Shown here: piece after piece, positions 7,149 through 15,829 of the stretch | How the letters are laid out: the number at the start of each line of letters is the position of its first letter | Numbering within the stretch: position 1 is the stretch's first letter | Origin: Bacteroidota bacterium | Lineage (GTDB): Bacteria > Bacteroidota > Bacteroidia > Bacteroidales > Lentimicrobiaceae | DNA length: 64,000 bases | Direction of reading: 5' to 3' | Assembly: GCA_023417935.1 (NCBI GenBank) | Contig: JAEZDY010000021.1 | Location: 1 to 64,000, forward strand | Program-made: the position numbers and the translations under genes | The notes under the pieces: model-generated | Told to the model about the DNA's origin: nothing | Databases searched by the model: none | Seen by the model: only the letters and a program-made list of their open reading frames with translations

Positions 7149-8666
7149 ATGACAATTATAAATTCCGTTATTTCCTGGTTCATGAAGAAGCGCATGCATC
7201 AGATTGAACTTTTCATGAAGTTCCCTCATGATGTGCAGGACGAATGGTTCAGGAAACTTTTGCTGGCAGGCAGGCAAACTGAATGGGGCAGACTGCATGG
7301 CTATGACTCCATTGGAAACTATGACCAGTATGTAAAGCAGGTGCCGGTTTCAGATTATGATGACATTAAACCATACATAGAAAGATTGCGCAAGGGCGAA
7401 CAAAACCTGCTGTGGAATTCAGAGATCAAATGGTTTGCCAAATCATCGGGCACTACCAGTGACAAGAGTAAATTCATACCTGTTAGCCAGGAAGCGCTTG
7501 ATGAATGTCATTTTAAAGGAGGCAAGGATCTTCTATCCCTTTATTGCAACATAGAACCTGATACACAGGTTTTCACAGGAAGGTTGCTTGGCATGGGCGG
7601 AACTCATATTTCAGATAATCCCGATATTGGGACCTATGTTGGTGATGTATCGGCTATTATCATGGAAAACCTGCCGGCATGGATTGAGTTAATTCGCACA
7701 CCTGAGCTTTCTATTGCCCTGATGAACGAATGGGAGCATAAGATTGAGAAAATTGCCACCGTTACAAGCAAGGAGAATGTTACCAACATAACCGGAGTTC
7801 CTTCATGGACATTGGTGCTGCTTAAGCGCATACTGGAGATAACCGGCAAAAGGAATATTAAGGAAGTATGGCCTAATCTTGAAATGTTTGTTCACGGGGG
7901 TGTTAGTTTCACTCCATACAGACAACAATTTGAGAAGCTTATAGATGGTCCGATGAACTACATTGAAACCTACAATGCTTCTGAAGGGTTCTTCGGAATT
8001 CAGGACCGCAAGAATGCTGATGACATGCTATTAATGCTTGACTACGGTATATTCTACGAGTTTATCCCTGTAAGCGAAACCGGCCAGTCGCTAACTGAAG
8101 CTATACCGCTTTACCAGGTACAGACTGATGTGAATTATGCCATGGTGATAAGTACCAATGCAGGCTTGTGGCGTTACCAGATAGGTGATACCGTGACGTT
8201 TACCTCACTATCGCCATACAGGATAAAGATCACAGGCCGCACCAAGAACTTTATAAATGCTTTTGGCGAAGAACTTATAATAGATAATGCCACCAAGGCA
8301 TTGCAGACAGCCTGCGATAAAACAGGGGCCATGATAAGTGAGTACACTGCTGCTCCTGTGTATTTTGGCGAAAACAGCAGCGGGGCGCATGAGTGGTTGA
8401 TAGAATTTGAGAAAGAACCTGAGCAAATTGCCTACTTCAATGAGGTTTTGGACAATGCCCTTAAAACGCTGAATTCAGATTATGAAGCCAAGAGATACCA
8501 AAACATGGTATTGAGTGAACCCATTATCAGGATAATGCCCCGCGGCACTTTCTACAACTGGATGAAAAAACATGATCGCCTTGGCGGACAATATAAAGTT
8601 CCCCGCCTGTCGAATAACCGTAAATTCGTTGAGGAAATTATTGAAACATCTTCGCAGCTAGCGTAA
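7149..8666 (+). CDS. GH3 superfamily acyl-adenylating enzyme
   Basis: A 505-residue member of the family named after plant GH3 auxin-amino-acid synthetases, within the ANL adenylating superfamily. The nucleotide-binding loop reads AKSSGTTSDKSKFIPVS (about residues 98-114); TYNASEGFFG matches the second core motif and YRIKITGRTKNFINAFGEE the hinge and C-terminal lid. The family activates a carboxylate as acyl-AMP and, in plants, couples it to an amino acid. The bacterial acid and acceptor are unknown, and neighbours give no clue because the gene stands alone. A possible -7 box TAACTTTG lies at 7124-7131. Confidence 0.85.
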   Translation: MTIINSVISWFMKKRMHQIELFMKFPHDVQDEWFRKLLLAGRQTEWGRLHGYDSIGNYDQYVKQVPVSDYDDIKPYIERLRKGEQNLLWNSEIKWFAKSSGTTSDKSKFIPVSQEALDECHFKGGKDLLSLYCNIEPDTQVFTGRLLGMGGTHISDNPDIGTYVGDVSAIIMENLPAWIELIRTPELSIALMNEWEHKIEKIATVTSKENVTNITGVPSWTLVLLKRILEITGKRNIKEVWPNLEMFVHGGVSFTPYRQQFEKLIDGPMNYIETYNASEGFFGIQDRKNADDMLLMLDYGIFYEFIPVSETGQSLTEAIPLYQVQTDVNYAMVISTNAGLWRYQIGDTVTFTSLSPYRIKITGRTKNFINAFGEELIIDNATKALQTACDKTGAMISEYTAAPVYFGENSSGAHEWLIEFEKEPEQIAYFNEVLDNALKTLNSDYEAKRYQNMVLSEPIIRIMPRGTFYNWMKKHDRLGGQYKVPRLSNNRKFVEEIIETSSQLA

Positions 8667-8681
8667 CTGATAATTTATTTT

Positions 8682-8698
8682 CAGGTTGAAATAACCTG
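8682..8698 (+). terminator. Weak hairpin after the GH3-like gene
   Basis: CAGGTT and AACCTG form a 6-bp stem with a 5-nt loop about 16 bp after the stop codon. No strong T-tract follows, so termination is uncertain. Confidence 0.3.
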
Positions 8699-8718
8699 TA
8701 ATTGTTTGTGCATTTAAT

Positions 8719-8726
8719 TACCTTTG
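8719..8726 (+). promoter_or_regulatory. Candidate -7 box for the dNK-kdsB pair
   Basis: TACCTTTG followed by C matches the Bacteroidota -7 consensus 46 bp before the kinase ATG. No well-spaced -33 TTTG is visible. Confidence 0.4.
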
Positions 8727-8772
8727 CTTAACAGAAAAAACAAGCAATCACAGATCAATTAACCTGAATACC

Positions 8773-9387
8773 ATGCACATAGCCATTGCCGGAAACATAG
8801 GCTCCGGGAAAACCACGCTCACAGGATTACTGTCAAAACATTTCGGTTGGGAGCCTCATTACGAGGATGTAGAAACAAACCCATACCTGCCATCATTTTA
8901 TGAAGACATGCAGCGGTGGTCGTTCAACCTCCAGATATACTTTCTAAACAGTAGATTCCGCCAGGTAATTGACATCCGCAAAAGCGGAAAAACAGTAGTG
9001 CAGGACCGTACCATATATGAGGATGCCTACATATTTGCGCCTAACCTGCATTCAATGACACTGATGTCGTCACGTGATTTCGACAATTATGTTACATTGT
9101 TTGAACTGATGAGTTCTTTCGTTCAACCTCCTGACCTGCTTATTTACCTCAGGGCCAGTGTACCCACACTGGTAAACCAGATACAAAAACGAGGACGTGA
9201 TTACGAGAATTCGATCAGAATTGATTACCTGAAAAGTTTGAACGACAGGTATGAAACCTGGATCAATAAATACACATTGGGCAAGCTGCTCATTGTAGAT
9301 GTTGACAACATTAACTTTTCAGAGAAACCTGAAGACCTGGCCAATATTATTGAACGCATTAATGCCGAGATAAATGGACTCTTCTGA
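8773..9387 (+). CDS. Deoxynucleoside kinase (dAdo/dGuo kinase family)
   Basis: A 204-residue P-loop kinase of the deoxynucleoside-salvage family. The P-loop is GNIGSGKTTL at residues 7-16, followed by YEDVETNPYLPSFY, RWSFNLQIYFLNSRF, the DRTIYEDAYIF motif with the catalytic-region Asp-Arg, and a lid with RGRDYE. These match bacterial deoxyadenosine/deoxyguanosine kinases; the exact base preference is not readable. The stop codon overlaps the start of kdsB by 14 bp, so the two genes are translated from one message although their pathways (nucleotide salvage and LPS Kdo activation) are different. Confidence 0.9.
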   Translation: MHIAIAGNIGSGKTTLTGLLSKHFGWEPHYEDVETNPYLPSFYEDMQRWSFNLQIYFLNSRFRQVIDIRKSGKTVVQDRTIYEDAYIFAPNLHSMTLMSSRDFDNYVTLFELMSSFVQPPDLLIYLRASVPTLVNQIQKRGRDYENSIRIDYLKSLNDRYETWINKYTLGKLLIVDVDNINFSEKPEDLANIIERINAEINGLF

Positions 9388-10138
9388 AAAATCAGCCATA
9401 GGCATCATTCCCGCAAGGTATGCATCTACCCGCTTCCCCGGCAAACCACTCGTGGAGATTAAGGGAGTAAGTATGATTGAGAGGGTATACCGGCAGGCAT
9501 CTTTGTGTACCAAGTTGTCGGGTGTAATTGTAGCAACCGACGATAGCCGCATATTTGACCACGTAAAGTCGTTTGGTGGCCGTGTAATGCTTACATCGGC
9601 CTCCCACCAGTCAGGTACAGAGCGTATAAATGAAGTGGTGACAAAACTTGAAAATAATGGCGAATGGTATGACATTGCCATCAACATACAAGGCGATGAA
9701 CCGTTTATACAGCCATCGCAAATTGAAAAAGTCATTGAGATCTTCAATAACCCGTCAGTTGAAATAGGGACACTGGTTAAGCTTATAGAAAACAGCGAGG
9801 ATATATTCAATCCTAATATAGTAAAAGTGGTACCCGACGGCCACGGTAAAGCACTTTACTTCAGCAGATCGCCCATACCCTTTGTTAGAAATACTATTTC
9901 AGACAATTGGCTGCACGACAACAGGATTTACAAACATATAGGCATTTATGGCTATGCTACCGACATATTGAAGGAACTTGCTGAGCTTGCACCTGCACCT
10001 CCTGAAAAGGCAGAATCACTTGAACAGCTCCGGTGGTTATACTATGGGTATTCAATATATACCGGTGTTACTGATATTGAGACCATTGGAATTGACACCC
10101 CTGAAGATTTATCAAAACTTATCAACATTCCTTGCTAA
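9374..10138 (+). CDS. kdsB: 3-deoxy-manno-octulosonate cytidylyltransferase
   Basis: Makes CMP-Kdo from CTP and Kdo, the activated sugar for the LPS inner core. The 254-residue protein starts with the nucleotidyltransferase loop IIPARYASTRFPGKPL and has the INIQGDEPFI metal/nucleotide motif and the KHIGIYGYATDIL and EKAESLEQLRWLYYGY segments typical of KdsB. The ATG lies within the last five codons of the deoxynucleoside kinase gene. It fits the LPS genes elsewhere in the window (lpxH, lpxK, the LptF/G permease). Confidence 0.95.
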   Translation: MDSSEKSAIGIIPARYASTRFPGKPLVEIKGVSMIERVYRQASLCTKLSGVIVATDDSRIFDHVKSFGGRVMLTSASHQSGTERINEVVTKLENNGEWYDIAINIQGDEPFIQPSQIEKVIEIFNNPSVEIGTLVKLIENSEDIFNPNIVKVVPDGHGKALYFSRSPIPFVRNTISDNWLHDNRIYKHIGIYGYATDILKELAELAPAPPEKAESLEQLRWLYYGYSIYTGVTDIETIGIDTPEDLSKLINIPC

Positions 10139-10209
10139 ATAAGGATATGGTGTTTATCTTAGCCGGATAATTTCAAGGTATCACTGGTTTTGTTGAGGGG
10201 CAACAAACG

Positions 10210-11310
10210 ATGGATTACAGAACAGAGGAACAAATGAAAGTATTAGCGAAGCAAATTAGCAACCTGCTGTTTGAACATGATTGTGTTATAGTTCCCGGGC
10301 TTGGGGGCTTCATTGCAAATTACAGGCCAGCATCTATACACCCGCATCATCATACATTTCATCCTCCTTCAAAACAGATTACCTTTAATGCAGCACTTAC
10401 CGGCAATGATGGCATACTTGTGAATGCCTATGCAAAGAGTTTAGGCCTTGAATTCAATGAGGCAGCCCGGGTTATTGAACATGAAGTGCATAATATCCGT
10501 ATTTTACTGCTAAAAGGTCGCAAGGTTGAGTTTGAGGATATTGGTCATCTTGTTGCCAACAAAGAGAACAGTATTGAATTCTACCCTGCAGGCAAGGTAA
10601 ATTACCTTGGTGAAGCCTATGGCCTTACAAAATTTGATTTTAATCCTGTAAACCGGGTTTCAGATGCTCCCATTGCAGGTATTGACCGCCGGGTAGTACG
10701 CACAACTATGCGGTGGGCTGCAATATTACTGCCTGTTGCAGCAGTTGCACTCTGGACTACGCTAAATACAGGTTCACTTGAACGTATAGTTGGTAATTAT
10801 GCTTCATTGATACCATCTGCAGAGTCAACAACCATAGCACACACTACAAAAAACCATATAAGCACCTTCAATGCAGATGAAGTTACTGCAGCTCTCGTTC
10901 AGGCAGAAGAGCATGTTGATGATGCCACCATTGAATGGGGCCAGACTTCAGTTGCAGAACCTGTAAAAGAAACTACTGAAGAGTCAGCATTCCCCAACCA
11001 GGTAAATCAGGTGACTACAATCAATGCCGATGTGGCAATGGGTACCAGAGTTAATCTAAATTCTGCTGACAAGTTAAATACCGGTAGTAGCTTTCATATT
11101 ATAGCAGGTGCTTTCAGCATTCCGGAAAATGCTGCAAACCTGGTTGAACAACTAAAAGCCCAGGGACATAACGCCAGACTTATTGGGCAGAACAGACGGA
11201 AACTTCACATGGTTAGCATCAGCAGTTTCAGTAACGAGCAGGAAGCCAATGCTTCACTTGCTTATCTGCAAAGAAATGGATTCCCTTCAGCCTGGCTGCT
11301 TGGAATATAA
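10210..11310 (+). CDS. HU-CCDC81 and SPOR domain membrane protein
   Basis: A 366-residue protein of a Bacteroidota-typical design. The N-terminal 150 residues (LLFEHDCVIVPGLGGFIANY..., FEDIGHLV) form the two HU-CCDC81-type domains, DNA-binding-protein-like folds. A hydrophobic segment at about residues 168-186 is a probable single membrane helix. A Thr/Glu-rich linker follows, and the last 75 residues (FHIIAGAFSIPENAANLVEQL...) form a SPOR domain, which binds denuded peptidoglycan at division sites. The topology suggests a cytoplasmic HU part and a periplasmic SPOR part, possibly linking nucleoid or cytoplasmic partners to the septum; that role is inference. Confidence 0.85.
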   Translation: MDYRTEEQMKVLAKQISNLLFEHDCVIVPGLGGFIANYRPASIHPHHHTFHPPSKQITFNAALTGNDGILVNAYAKSLGLEFNEAARVIEHEVHNIRILLLKGRKVEFEDIGHLVANKENSIEFYPAGKVNYLGEAYGLTKFDFNPVNRVSDAPIAGIDRRVVRTTMRWAAILLPVAAVALWTTLNTGSLERIVGNYASLIPSAESTTIAHTTKNHISTFNADEVTAALVQAEEHVDDATIEWGQTSVAEPVKETTEESAFPNQVNQVTTINADVAMGTRVNLNSADKLNTGSSFHIIAGAFSIPENAANLVEQLKAQGHNARLIGQNRRKLHMVSISSFSNEQEANASLAYLQRNGFPSAWLLGI

Positions 11311-11378
11311 CCGTAACAATACAAAGACACAACTAACGTTTATTCTTTCAATCGTTCATTAAAATAACCTGTATCTCC

Positions 11379-12032
11379 ATGCCTAAAAAGAAGCATGCGC
11401 GGTTTGCAGAAAACGCAACTTTCCCTCACTTATTCCAACTTTCATTCAACGACATTCAGCAAGGCTTTGACATGAAAGGCAACTGGGCTGGATTTTTCGG
11501 TAACAGTAAGCCTATAATCCTGGAGCTGGGTTGTGGTAAAGGTGAATATATAGTAGCACTTTCTGCTCAGTATCCCGAAAAGAATTTCATAGGCATTGAC
11601 ATAAAAGGTGCACGCATGTGGAGGGGTGCTAAAACCACCTTTGAGAATAATGTAAAGAATGCAGCCTTTATACGTACGCGCATCGACCAGATTGAGGGCC
11701 TGTTTGCTGAGAATGAGGTTGAAGGTATATGGATTACTTTCCCTGACCCCCAACCTGCCAAGGAACGTAAACGACTCACCTCCCCTATGTTTCTCAACAG
11801 GTATCGAAAGTTTCTAAAGCCTGGAAGTATCATTCATTTAAAAACCGATAACACCGACTTTTTCAACTTTACCCTTTCAGTGATCGAGGATCAGAAACTT
11901 GAGCTGCTGTTCCACACCTTCGATCTGTACAACAGTAATTTGCAGGATGATGTAATGCTCACTCAAACACATTATGAAAAGATATTCCTGCATCAGGGGA
12001 TACCAATCAAATATCTGCGTTTCAGAATCTGA
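11379..12032 (+). CDS. trmB: tRNA (guanine-N7-)-methyltransferase
   Basis: Methylates N7 of G46 in the tRNA variable loop, using SAM. The 217-residue protein shows the SAM motif LELGCGKGEYIVALS, the acidic FIGIDIKGARMWRG, and the family signature WITFPDPQPAKERKRLTSP containing the catalytic-region FPDP. HLKTDNTDFF near residue 158 completes the TrmB set. No sign of truncation. The short gene behind it encodes an alkyltransferase-like protein, 99 bp downstream. Confidence 0.95.
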   Translation: MPKKKHARFAENATFPHLFQLSFNDIQQGFDMKGNWAGFFGNSKPIILELGCGKGEYIVALSAQYPEKNFIGIDIKGARMWRGAKTTFENNVKNAAFIRTRIDQIEGLFAENEVEGIWITFPDPQPAKERKRLTSPMFLNRYRKFLKPGSIIHLKTDNTDFFNFTLSVIEDQKLELLFHTFDLYNSNLQDDVMLTQTHYEKIFLHQGIPIKYLRFRI

Positions 12033-12131
12033 TAAATAGTTCCTGATGAGGACTAATTGTCAGGCCTGGAACTATTCTATGAGCAGATAACCCTATTTTC
12101 AGATGATATAAGAAGGCTTAAAATAAGAATC

Positions 12132-12464
12132 ATGAAAGATGACTCATTTTTTGAGAAGGTATTTGAGGTAGTTAAACTAATTCCGCGCGGAAGAGTAACA
12201 AGCTATGGAGCAATTGCCAGGTACCTGGGATCAGGAGGGTCCTCAAGAATGGTAGGTTGGGCAATGCATGCATCACATAACATACTTGATGAAGTCCCCG
12301 CCCATAGGGTAGTTAATCGCAACGGCATGCTGACAGGCAAACACCATTTTGGCAGTTCTGAAATGATGCAGCAGCTCCTTGAAAACGAAGGTGTAAAAGT
12401 TGAAAACAATACTGTTGTTAATTTCACTGAACTGTTCTGGGATCCCAGGGAACTGGAGTATTGA
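12132..12464 (+). CDS. Alkyltransferase-like (ATL) protein, MGMT family
   Basis: A 110-residue protein with the DNA-binding domain of O6-alkylguanine-DNA alkyltransferases: IPRGRVTSYGAIARYLG, the RMVGWAMHAS helix and the VPAHRVVNRNG active-site loop. The alkyl-accepting Cys of PCHRV is Ala here (PAHRV). That defines alkyltransferase-like proteins, which bind O6-alkylguanine lesions and hand them to nucleotide-excision repair rather than repairing them directly. I start at ATG 12132 (MKDDSFFEKVF), the normal family N-terminus; a TTG at 12057 would add 25 unrelated residues. A 25-bp tandem repeat array follows the gene. Confidence 0.9.
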   Translation: MKDDSFFEKVFEVVKLIPRGRVTSYGAIARYLGSGGSSRMVGWAMHASHNILDEVPAHRVVNRNGMLTGKHHFGSSEMMQQLLENEGVKVENNTVVNFTELFWDPRELEY

Positions 12465-12479
12465 TTTTCTGGCTAAACT

Positions 12480-12670
12480 TTGAACCATCTTTGAACGTGA
12501 AGCATTGAACTACCTATGAACGCGAAGCATTGAACCACCTTAGAACGCGAGCTTTGAACTACCCTTGAACCCGAAGTTTTGAACTAACCTTGAACCCGAA
12601 GCTTTGAAATACCCTTGAACCCGAAGCTTTGAACTACCTTTGAATTCGAAGCTTTGAAGTACCCTTGAAC
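12480..12670. repeat. 25-bp tandem repeat array, about 7.7 copies
   Basis: Seven full units and one partial, starting at 12480, 12505, 12530 (24 bp), 12554, 12579, 12604, 12629 and 12654. The consensus is close to TTGAACTACCCTTGAAC followed by CCGAAGCT. Each unit contains TTGAAC twice, so there is also an 11+14 bp sub-structure. Copies differ by one to six bases, most at the 5' side. The array fills most of the 299-bp gap between the ATL gene and mrp; no open frame or T-tract hairpin is apparent. Confidence 0.9.
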
Positions 12671-12763
12671 AACTTTTGAACGCTGAAGACTTATTTAATG
12701 GTAGTTCTTAAACTATTTCTTCTTATCTTTACGCAATCTAAATAAGACTAAACAATAGCAATT

Positions 12764-13864
12764 ATGGCATATACTAAAGAGCTTATTATCAATGCGTTAA
12801 AAACAGTAAAAGACCCTGACCTTGGCAAAGATCTTGTTACACTTAACATGATAGAGGATGTAAATTTTACTGGGAACACTATTTCATTTAAGGTAGTGCT
12901 TACTACACCTGCCTGCCCATTGAAGGACAAGATAAAGAAGGATTGTATTGATGCAGTTCACAGTATGGTTGATCCTGCTGCTGATGTAAATATTGAAATG
13001 ACTTCCAGGGTTACTACACGGCGTACAGAGCAACAGCAGTTGTTGAAAGGCGTTAAGAATATCATTGCTATTGCCTCAGGCAAGGGTGGCGTTGGGAAAT
13101 CAACCGTGGCCGCAAACCTTGCAGTAGCTCTTGGTCGTACCGGTGCACGAGTAGGATTGGTTGATGCTGATATATACGGCCCATCGGTCCCGCTTATGTT
13201 TGATGAGGTTAATTCAAAACCTTCGGCAAGGGAAGTGAATGGTAAAGCAATGGTAGTGCCCATTGAGAAGTATGGTATTCAAATACTGTCAATTGGTTTC
13301 TTTGTGGATCCTGCAAAAGCATTAGTTTGGAGAGGACCTATGGCCTCTAATGCACTAACACAGATGTTTACTGAAGCTGACTGGGGTGAACTTGATTATC
13401 TGGTACTTGATATGCCACCGGGAACCGGCGATATTCATCTCACCATTGTGCAGAATCTTTCAGTTACAGGTGTAGCAATTGTCACCACACCACAGGAAGT
13501 TGCACTTGCTGATGCCCGTAAGGCTATCGGGATGTTCTCACAAGAAAATATCAATGTACCTATCCTCGGACTGATTGAGAACATGTCGTGGTTCACACCC
13601 GAAGAGCTACCTGATAATAAATATTACATATTTGGACAAGAAGGTGGAAAAAAACTGGCACAGGAATATGATATACCATTGTTAGGGCAAATACCTTTAG
13701 TTCAAGGTATCAGGGAATCGGGTGACCATGGTAAGCCAATTGCTATGTCGGACAACTCACCAGTTGCCCTGGCATTCCACGATTTGGCTGAGCGCACTGC
13801 CCAGCAGATTGCAATACGAAATGTTACAATGGCTGCAACAGAGCCGGTTAAAATTACCAAATAG
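12764..13864 (+). CDS. mrp: Mrp/ApbC family iron-sulfur carrier ATPase
   Basis: A 366-residue P-loop ATPase that would hold and pass on Fe-S clusters. An N-terminal MIP18/DUF59 domain (residues 1-85, with TTPACPLKDKI) precedes the deviant Walker A SGKGGVGKSTVAANLA at about residues 105-120, then DADIYGPSVP and the DMPPGTGD Walker B-like motif. The CxxC usually found after ENMS is absent: the text reads ENMSWFTPEELPDNKYYIFG. I believe this is usual in Bacteroidota Mrp proteins, but it removes the textbook cluster ligands. The next gene, 31 bp on, is a NifU-like scaffold, which supports an Fe-S role. Confidence 0.92.
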   Translation: MAYTKELIINALKTVKDPDLGKDLVTLNMIEDVNFTGNTISFKVVLTTPACPLKDKIKKDCIDAVHSMVDPAADVNIEMTSRVTTRRTEQQQLLKGVKNIIAIASGKGGVGKSTVAANLAVALGRTGARVGLVDADIYGPSVPLMFDEVNSKPSAREVNGKAMVVPIEKYGIQILSIGFFVDPAKALVWRGPMASNALTQMFTEADWGELDYLVLDMPPGTGDIHLTIVQNLSVTGVAIVTTPQEVALADARKAIGMFSQENINVPILGLIENMSWFTPEELPDNKYYIFGQEGGKKLAQEYDIPLLGQIPLVQGIRESGDHGKPIAMSDNSPVALAFHDLAERTAQQIAIRNVTMAATEPVKITK

Positions 13865-13895
13865 GATTGACAGATAAACTAAAAAGATAATAATT

Positions 13896-14147
13896 ATGCT
13901 TACTGAGAACCGAATAGAACTTACAACCAAAGTTAAAAGGGTAATAGAACAAATTAGACCATACCTTCAGGCTGACGGTGGTGATATACAGTTTGTTGAG
14001 CTTACTGACGACAACGTAGTGAATGTTGAGCTTATGGGATCATGTGGATCATGCCCATACAGCAGGATGACACTTAAAAATGGCGTTGAAGAAGCAATGC
14101 GCAAAGCATTACCAGAAATCAAGGCTGTTGAGGCCCTGAATATTTAA
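13896..14147 (+). CDS. NifU-like C-terminal domain protein (Fe-S scaffold)
   Basis: An 83-residue stand-alone NifU C-terminal domain. It has the IRPYLQADGGDIQFVEL opening and the CGSCP (CxxC) motif at about residues 50-53, which in this family holds a labile Fe-S cluster between two subunits. It ends with a helix and the ALPEIKAVEAL strand. Together with mrp just upstream it forms a small Fe-S assembly/transfer operon. Its stop codon is only three bases from the end of the convergent nadE gene. Confidence 0.9.
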   Translation: MLTENRIELTTKVKRVIEQIRPYLQADGGDIQFVELTDDNVVNVELMGSCGSCPYSRMTLKNGVEEAMRKALPEIKAVEALNI

Positions 14148-14150
14148 CCT

Positions 14151-15818
14151 TCAAAGGTATCTTGCAACGATAGGCATTCGACGCCCCATGCCAAAAGCTT
14201 TTGGGGAAATTCTAAGCACCGGGGGTGATTGGAAGCGTTTCCATTCACTCCTGTTCACCATGCTAATCACCCTGTTTACCAATACAACATCAAAGCCCAT
14301 GAGTATCAGTTCAGCGGGGCTGCGTTTCATTTCGATATAGGAATATAGTAACTGATCGAGCAGGCTATATTCAGGAAGTGAGTCACTGTCCTTCTGATCA
14401 GGTCTTAATTCAGCCGATGGCGCCTTGGTAATAGAATTGACAGGTATAATCTCTTTTTCCCTGTTAATATACCAGGCGAGCTTATAAACATCAGTTTTAT
14501 ATACATCTCCAAGTACTGATAATCCGCCGGCCATATCCCCGTAGAGGGTACCATAACCTACAGCAGCTTCACTCTTATTACTTGTATTCAGTAGTATGTA
14601 CCCAAACTTATTGGAAAAAGCCATAAGGATTACTGCCCTGATGCGGGCTTGTATGTTTTCCTCAGTAACATCTACAGGCCTGCCCTTAAAGTAAGGACTG
14701 AGCGTTTGCTCCATGGCAATTACCCCATCACTTATAGGTATGATCTCAAACGGAGAATTAAGGTTTTCAGCCAATTGCCGAGCATCACTTATGGAATGAT
14801 CAGAAGAATGAATTGATGGCAGCAATATACCCAACACATTTTCAGCTCCAAGTGCCTCAGCGGCAAGTGCCATGGTGACCGCTGAATCTATACCTCCGGA
14901 TAAACCAAGAACAGCTTTCCTGAAGCCCATTTTATCAAAATAATCCCTTATACCCAGTACTAAAGCGTCGTGAATAAGATCTATCGCCGGAACACCAGTA
15001 TCCAATGAAGTATTCACAGGGGTCACAATGTTACCGGGATGAGCTTGTTTTGTATAATAGTCGTCAGTAATATCAACAATTCTTACTTCTTCAGTAAAAT
15101 ACGGCAATTGATCCCTGATATTACCGGCTGCATCGCATACCATTGAATTACCATCAAATATTAGTTCAGTTTGGGCACCTGTGTGATTTACGTAAACGAT
15201 AGGCTTTCCATACTTTAAAGCATTAATGCGGAGCACTTCACGCCGGACTAAAGTTTGATTGTAATTAAATGGCGAAGCACTGATGTTAATAATAATATCC
15301 GGCTTTATAGTCTGTACCTGGTCGAGTGGAGAAAATGAATACATCGGTACTTCGGCGGTATTCCAAATATCTTCGCAAACGGTAAGTGCCAGACGCACTC
15401 CCTTTAAATCAATATAGCCAAAGCCATCTGCCGGTTCAAAATACCTGTATTCATCAAACACATCATAATTTGGCAATAATGATTTATTGGCAATTGATTC
15501 AACTTTACCTTTATTAAGGAACCATGCTGAATTAAACAGAGGTTTTCCTTTGCCTGTGCGATTGCGTGAGGGCGACCCAATGATAGCGGCTATATCGCGG
15601 CAATTTAGCGCAATTTGCTGCATTGCAGCCTCACATCTATCGATAAAATCAGTGAATTCAAGAAAGTCGCGCGGTGGGTATCCTGTTAAAGCAAGTTCAG
15701 GAAATACAACCAGTTCAGCACCTTTATCAGTGGCAATGCGTATCCCTTCGAGTATACGCCCCTTATTGTATTCAAAATCACCAATAAGGAAATTATACTG
15801 CGCTAAAGCAATCTTCAT
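14151..15818 (-). CDS. nadE: Glutamine-dependent NAD+ synthetase
   Basis: Last step of NAD synthesis: amidation of nicotinic acid adenine dinucleotide. The 555-residue two-domain form carries its own glutaminase. The N-terminal nitrilase domain shows the Glu in VVFPELALTGYPP, the Lys in NKSLLPNYDVF and the Cys in ALTVCEDIWN, the expected Glu-Lys-Cys triad. The C-terminal synthetase has the PP-loop LGLSGGIDSAVTMALA at about residue 300, NTSNKSEAAVGYGTLYGD, and PSAELRPDQKDSDSLPEY. Glutamine rather than free ammonia is therefore the likely nitrogen donor. An outer-membrane protein gene lies 11 bp upstream. Confidence 0.95.
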   Translation of the reverse strand: MKIALAQYNFLIGDFEYNKGRILEGIRIATDKGAELVVFPELALTGYPPRDFLEFTDFIDRCEAAMQQIALNCRDIAAIIGSPSRNRTGKGKPLFNSAWFLNKGKVESIANKSLLPNYDVFDEYRYFEPADGFGYIDLKGVRLALTVCEDIWNTAEVPMYSFSPLDQVQTIKPDIIINISASPFNYNQTLVRREVLRINALKYGKPIVYVNHTGAQTELIFDGNSMVCDAAGNIRDQLPYFTEEVRIVDITDDYYTKQAHPGNIVTPVNTSLDTGVPAIDLIHDALVLGIRDYFDKMGFRKAVLGLSGGIDSAVTMALAAEALGAENVLGILLPSIHSSDHSISDARQLAENLNSPFEIIPISDGVIAMEQTLSPYFKGRPVDVTEENIQARIRAVILMAFSNKFGYILLNTSNKSEAAVGYGTLYGDMAGGLSVLGDVYKTDVYKLAWYINREKEIIPVNSITKAPSAELRPDQKDSDSLPEYSLLDQLLYSYIEMKRSPAELILMGFDVVLVNRVISMVNRSEWKRFQSPPVLRISPKAFGMGRRMPIVARYL

Positions 15819-15829
15819 AATTTTTTGGA

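Noticed and set aside
9319..9810. 163-codon minus-strand frame across the dNK-kdsB overlap
   Set aside because: Both sense genes are unambiguous; the antisense product has no motif.
12480..12670. Possible CRISPR array
   Set aside because: The units are contiguous with no unique spacers, and no cas gene is in the window.
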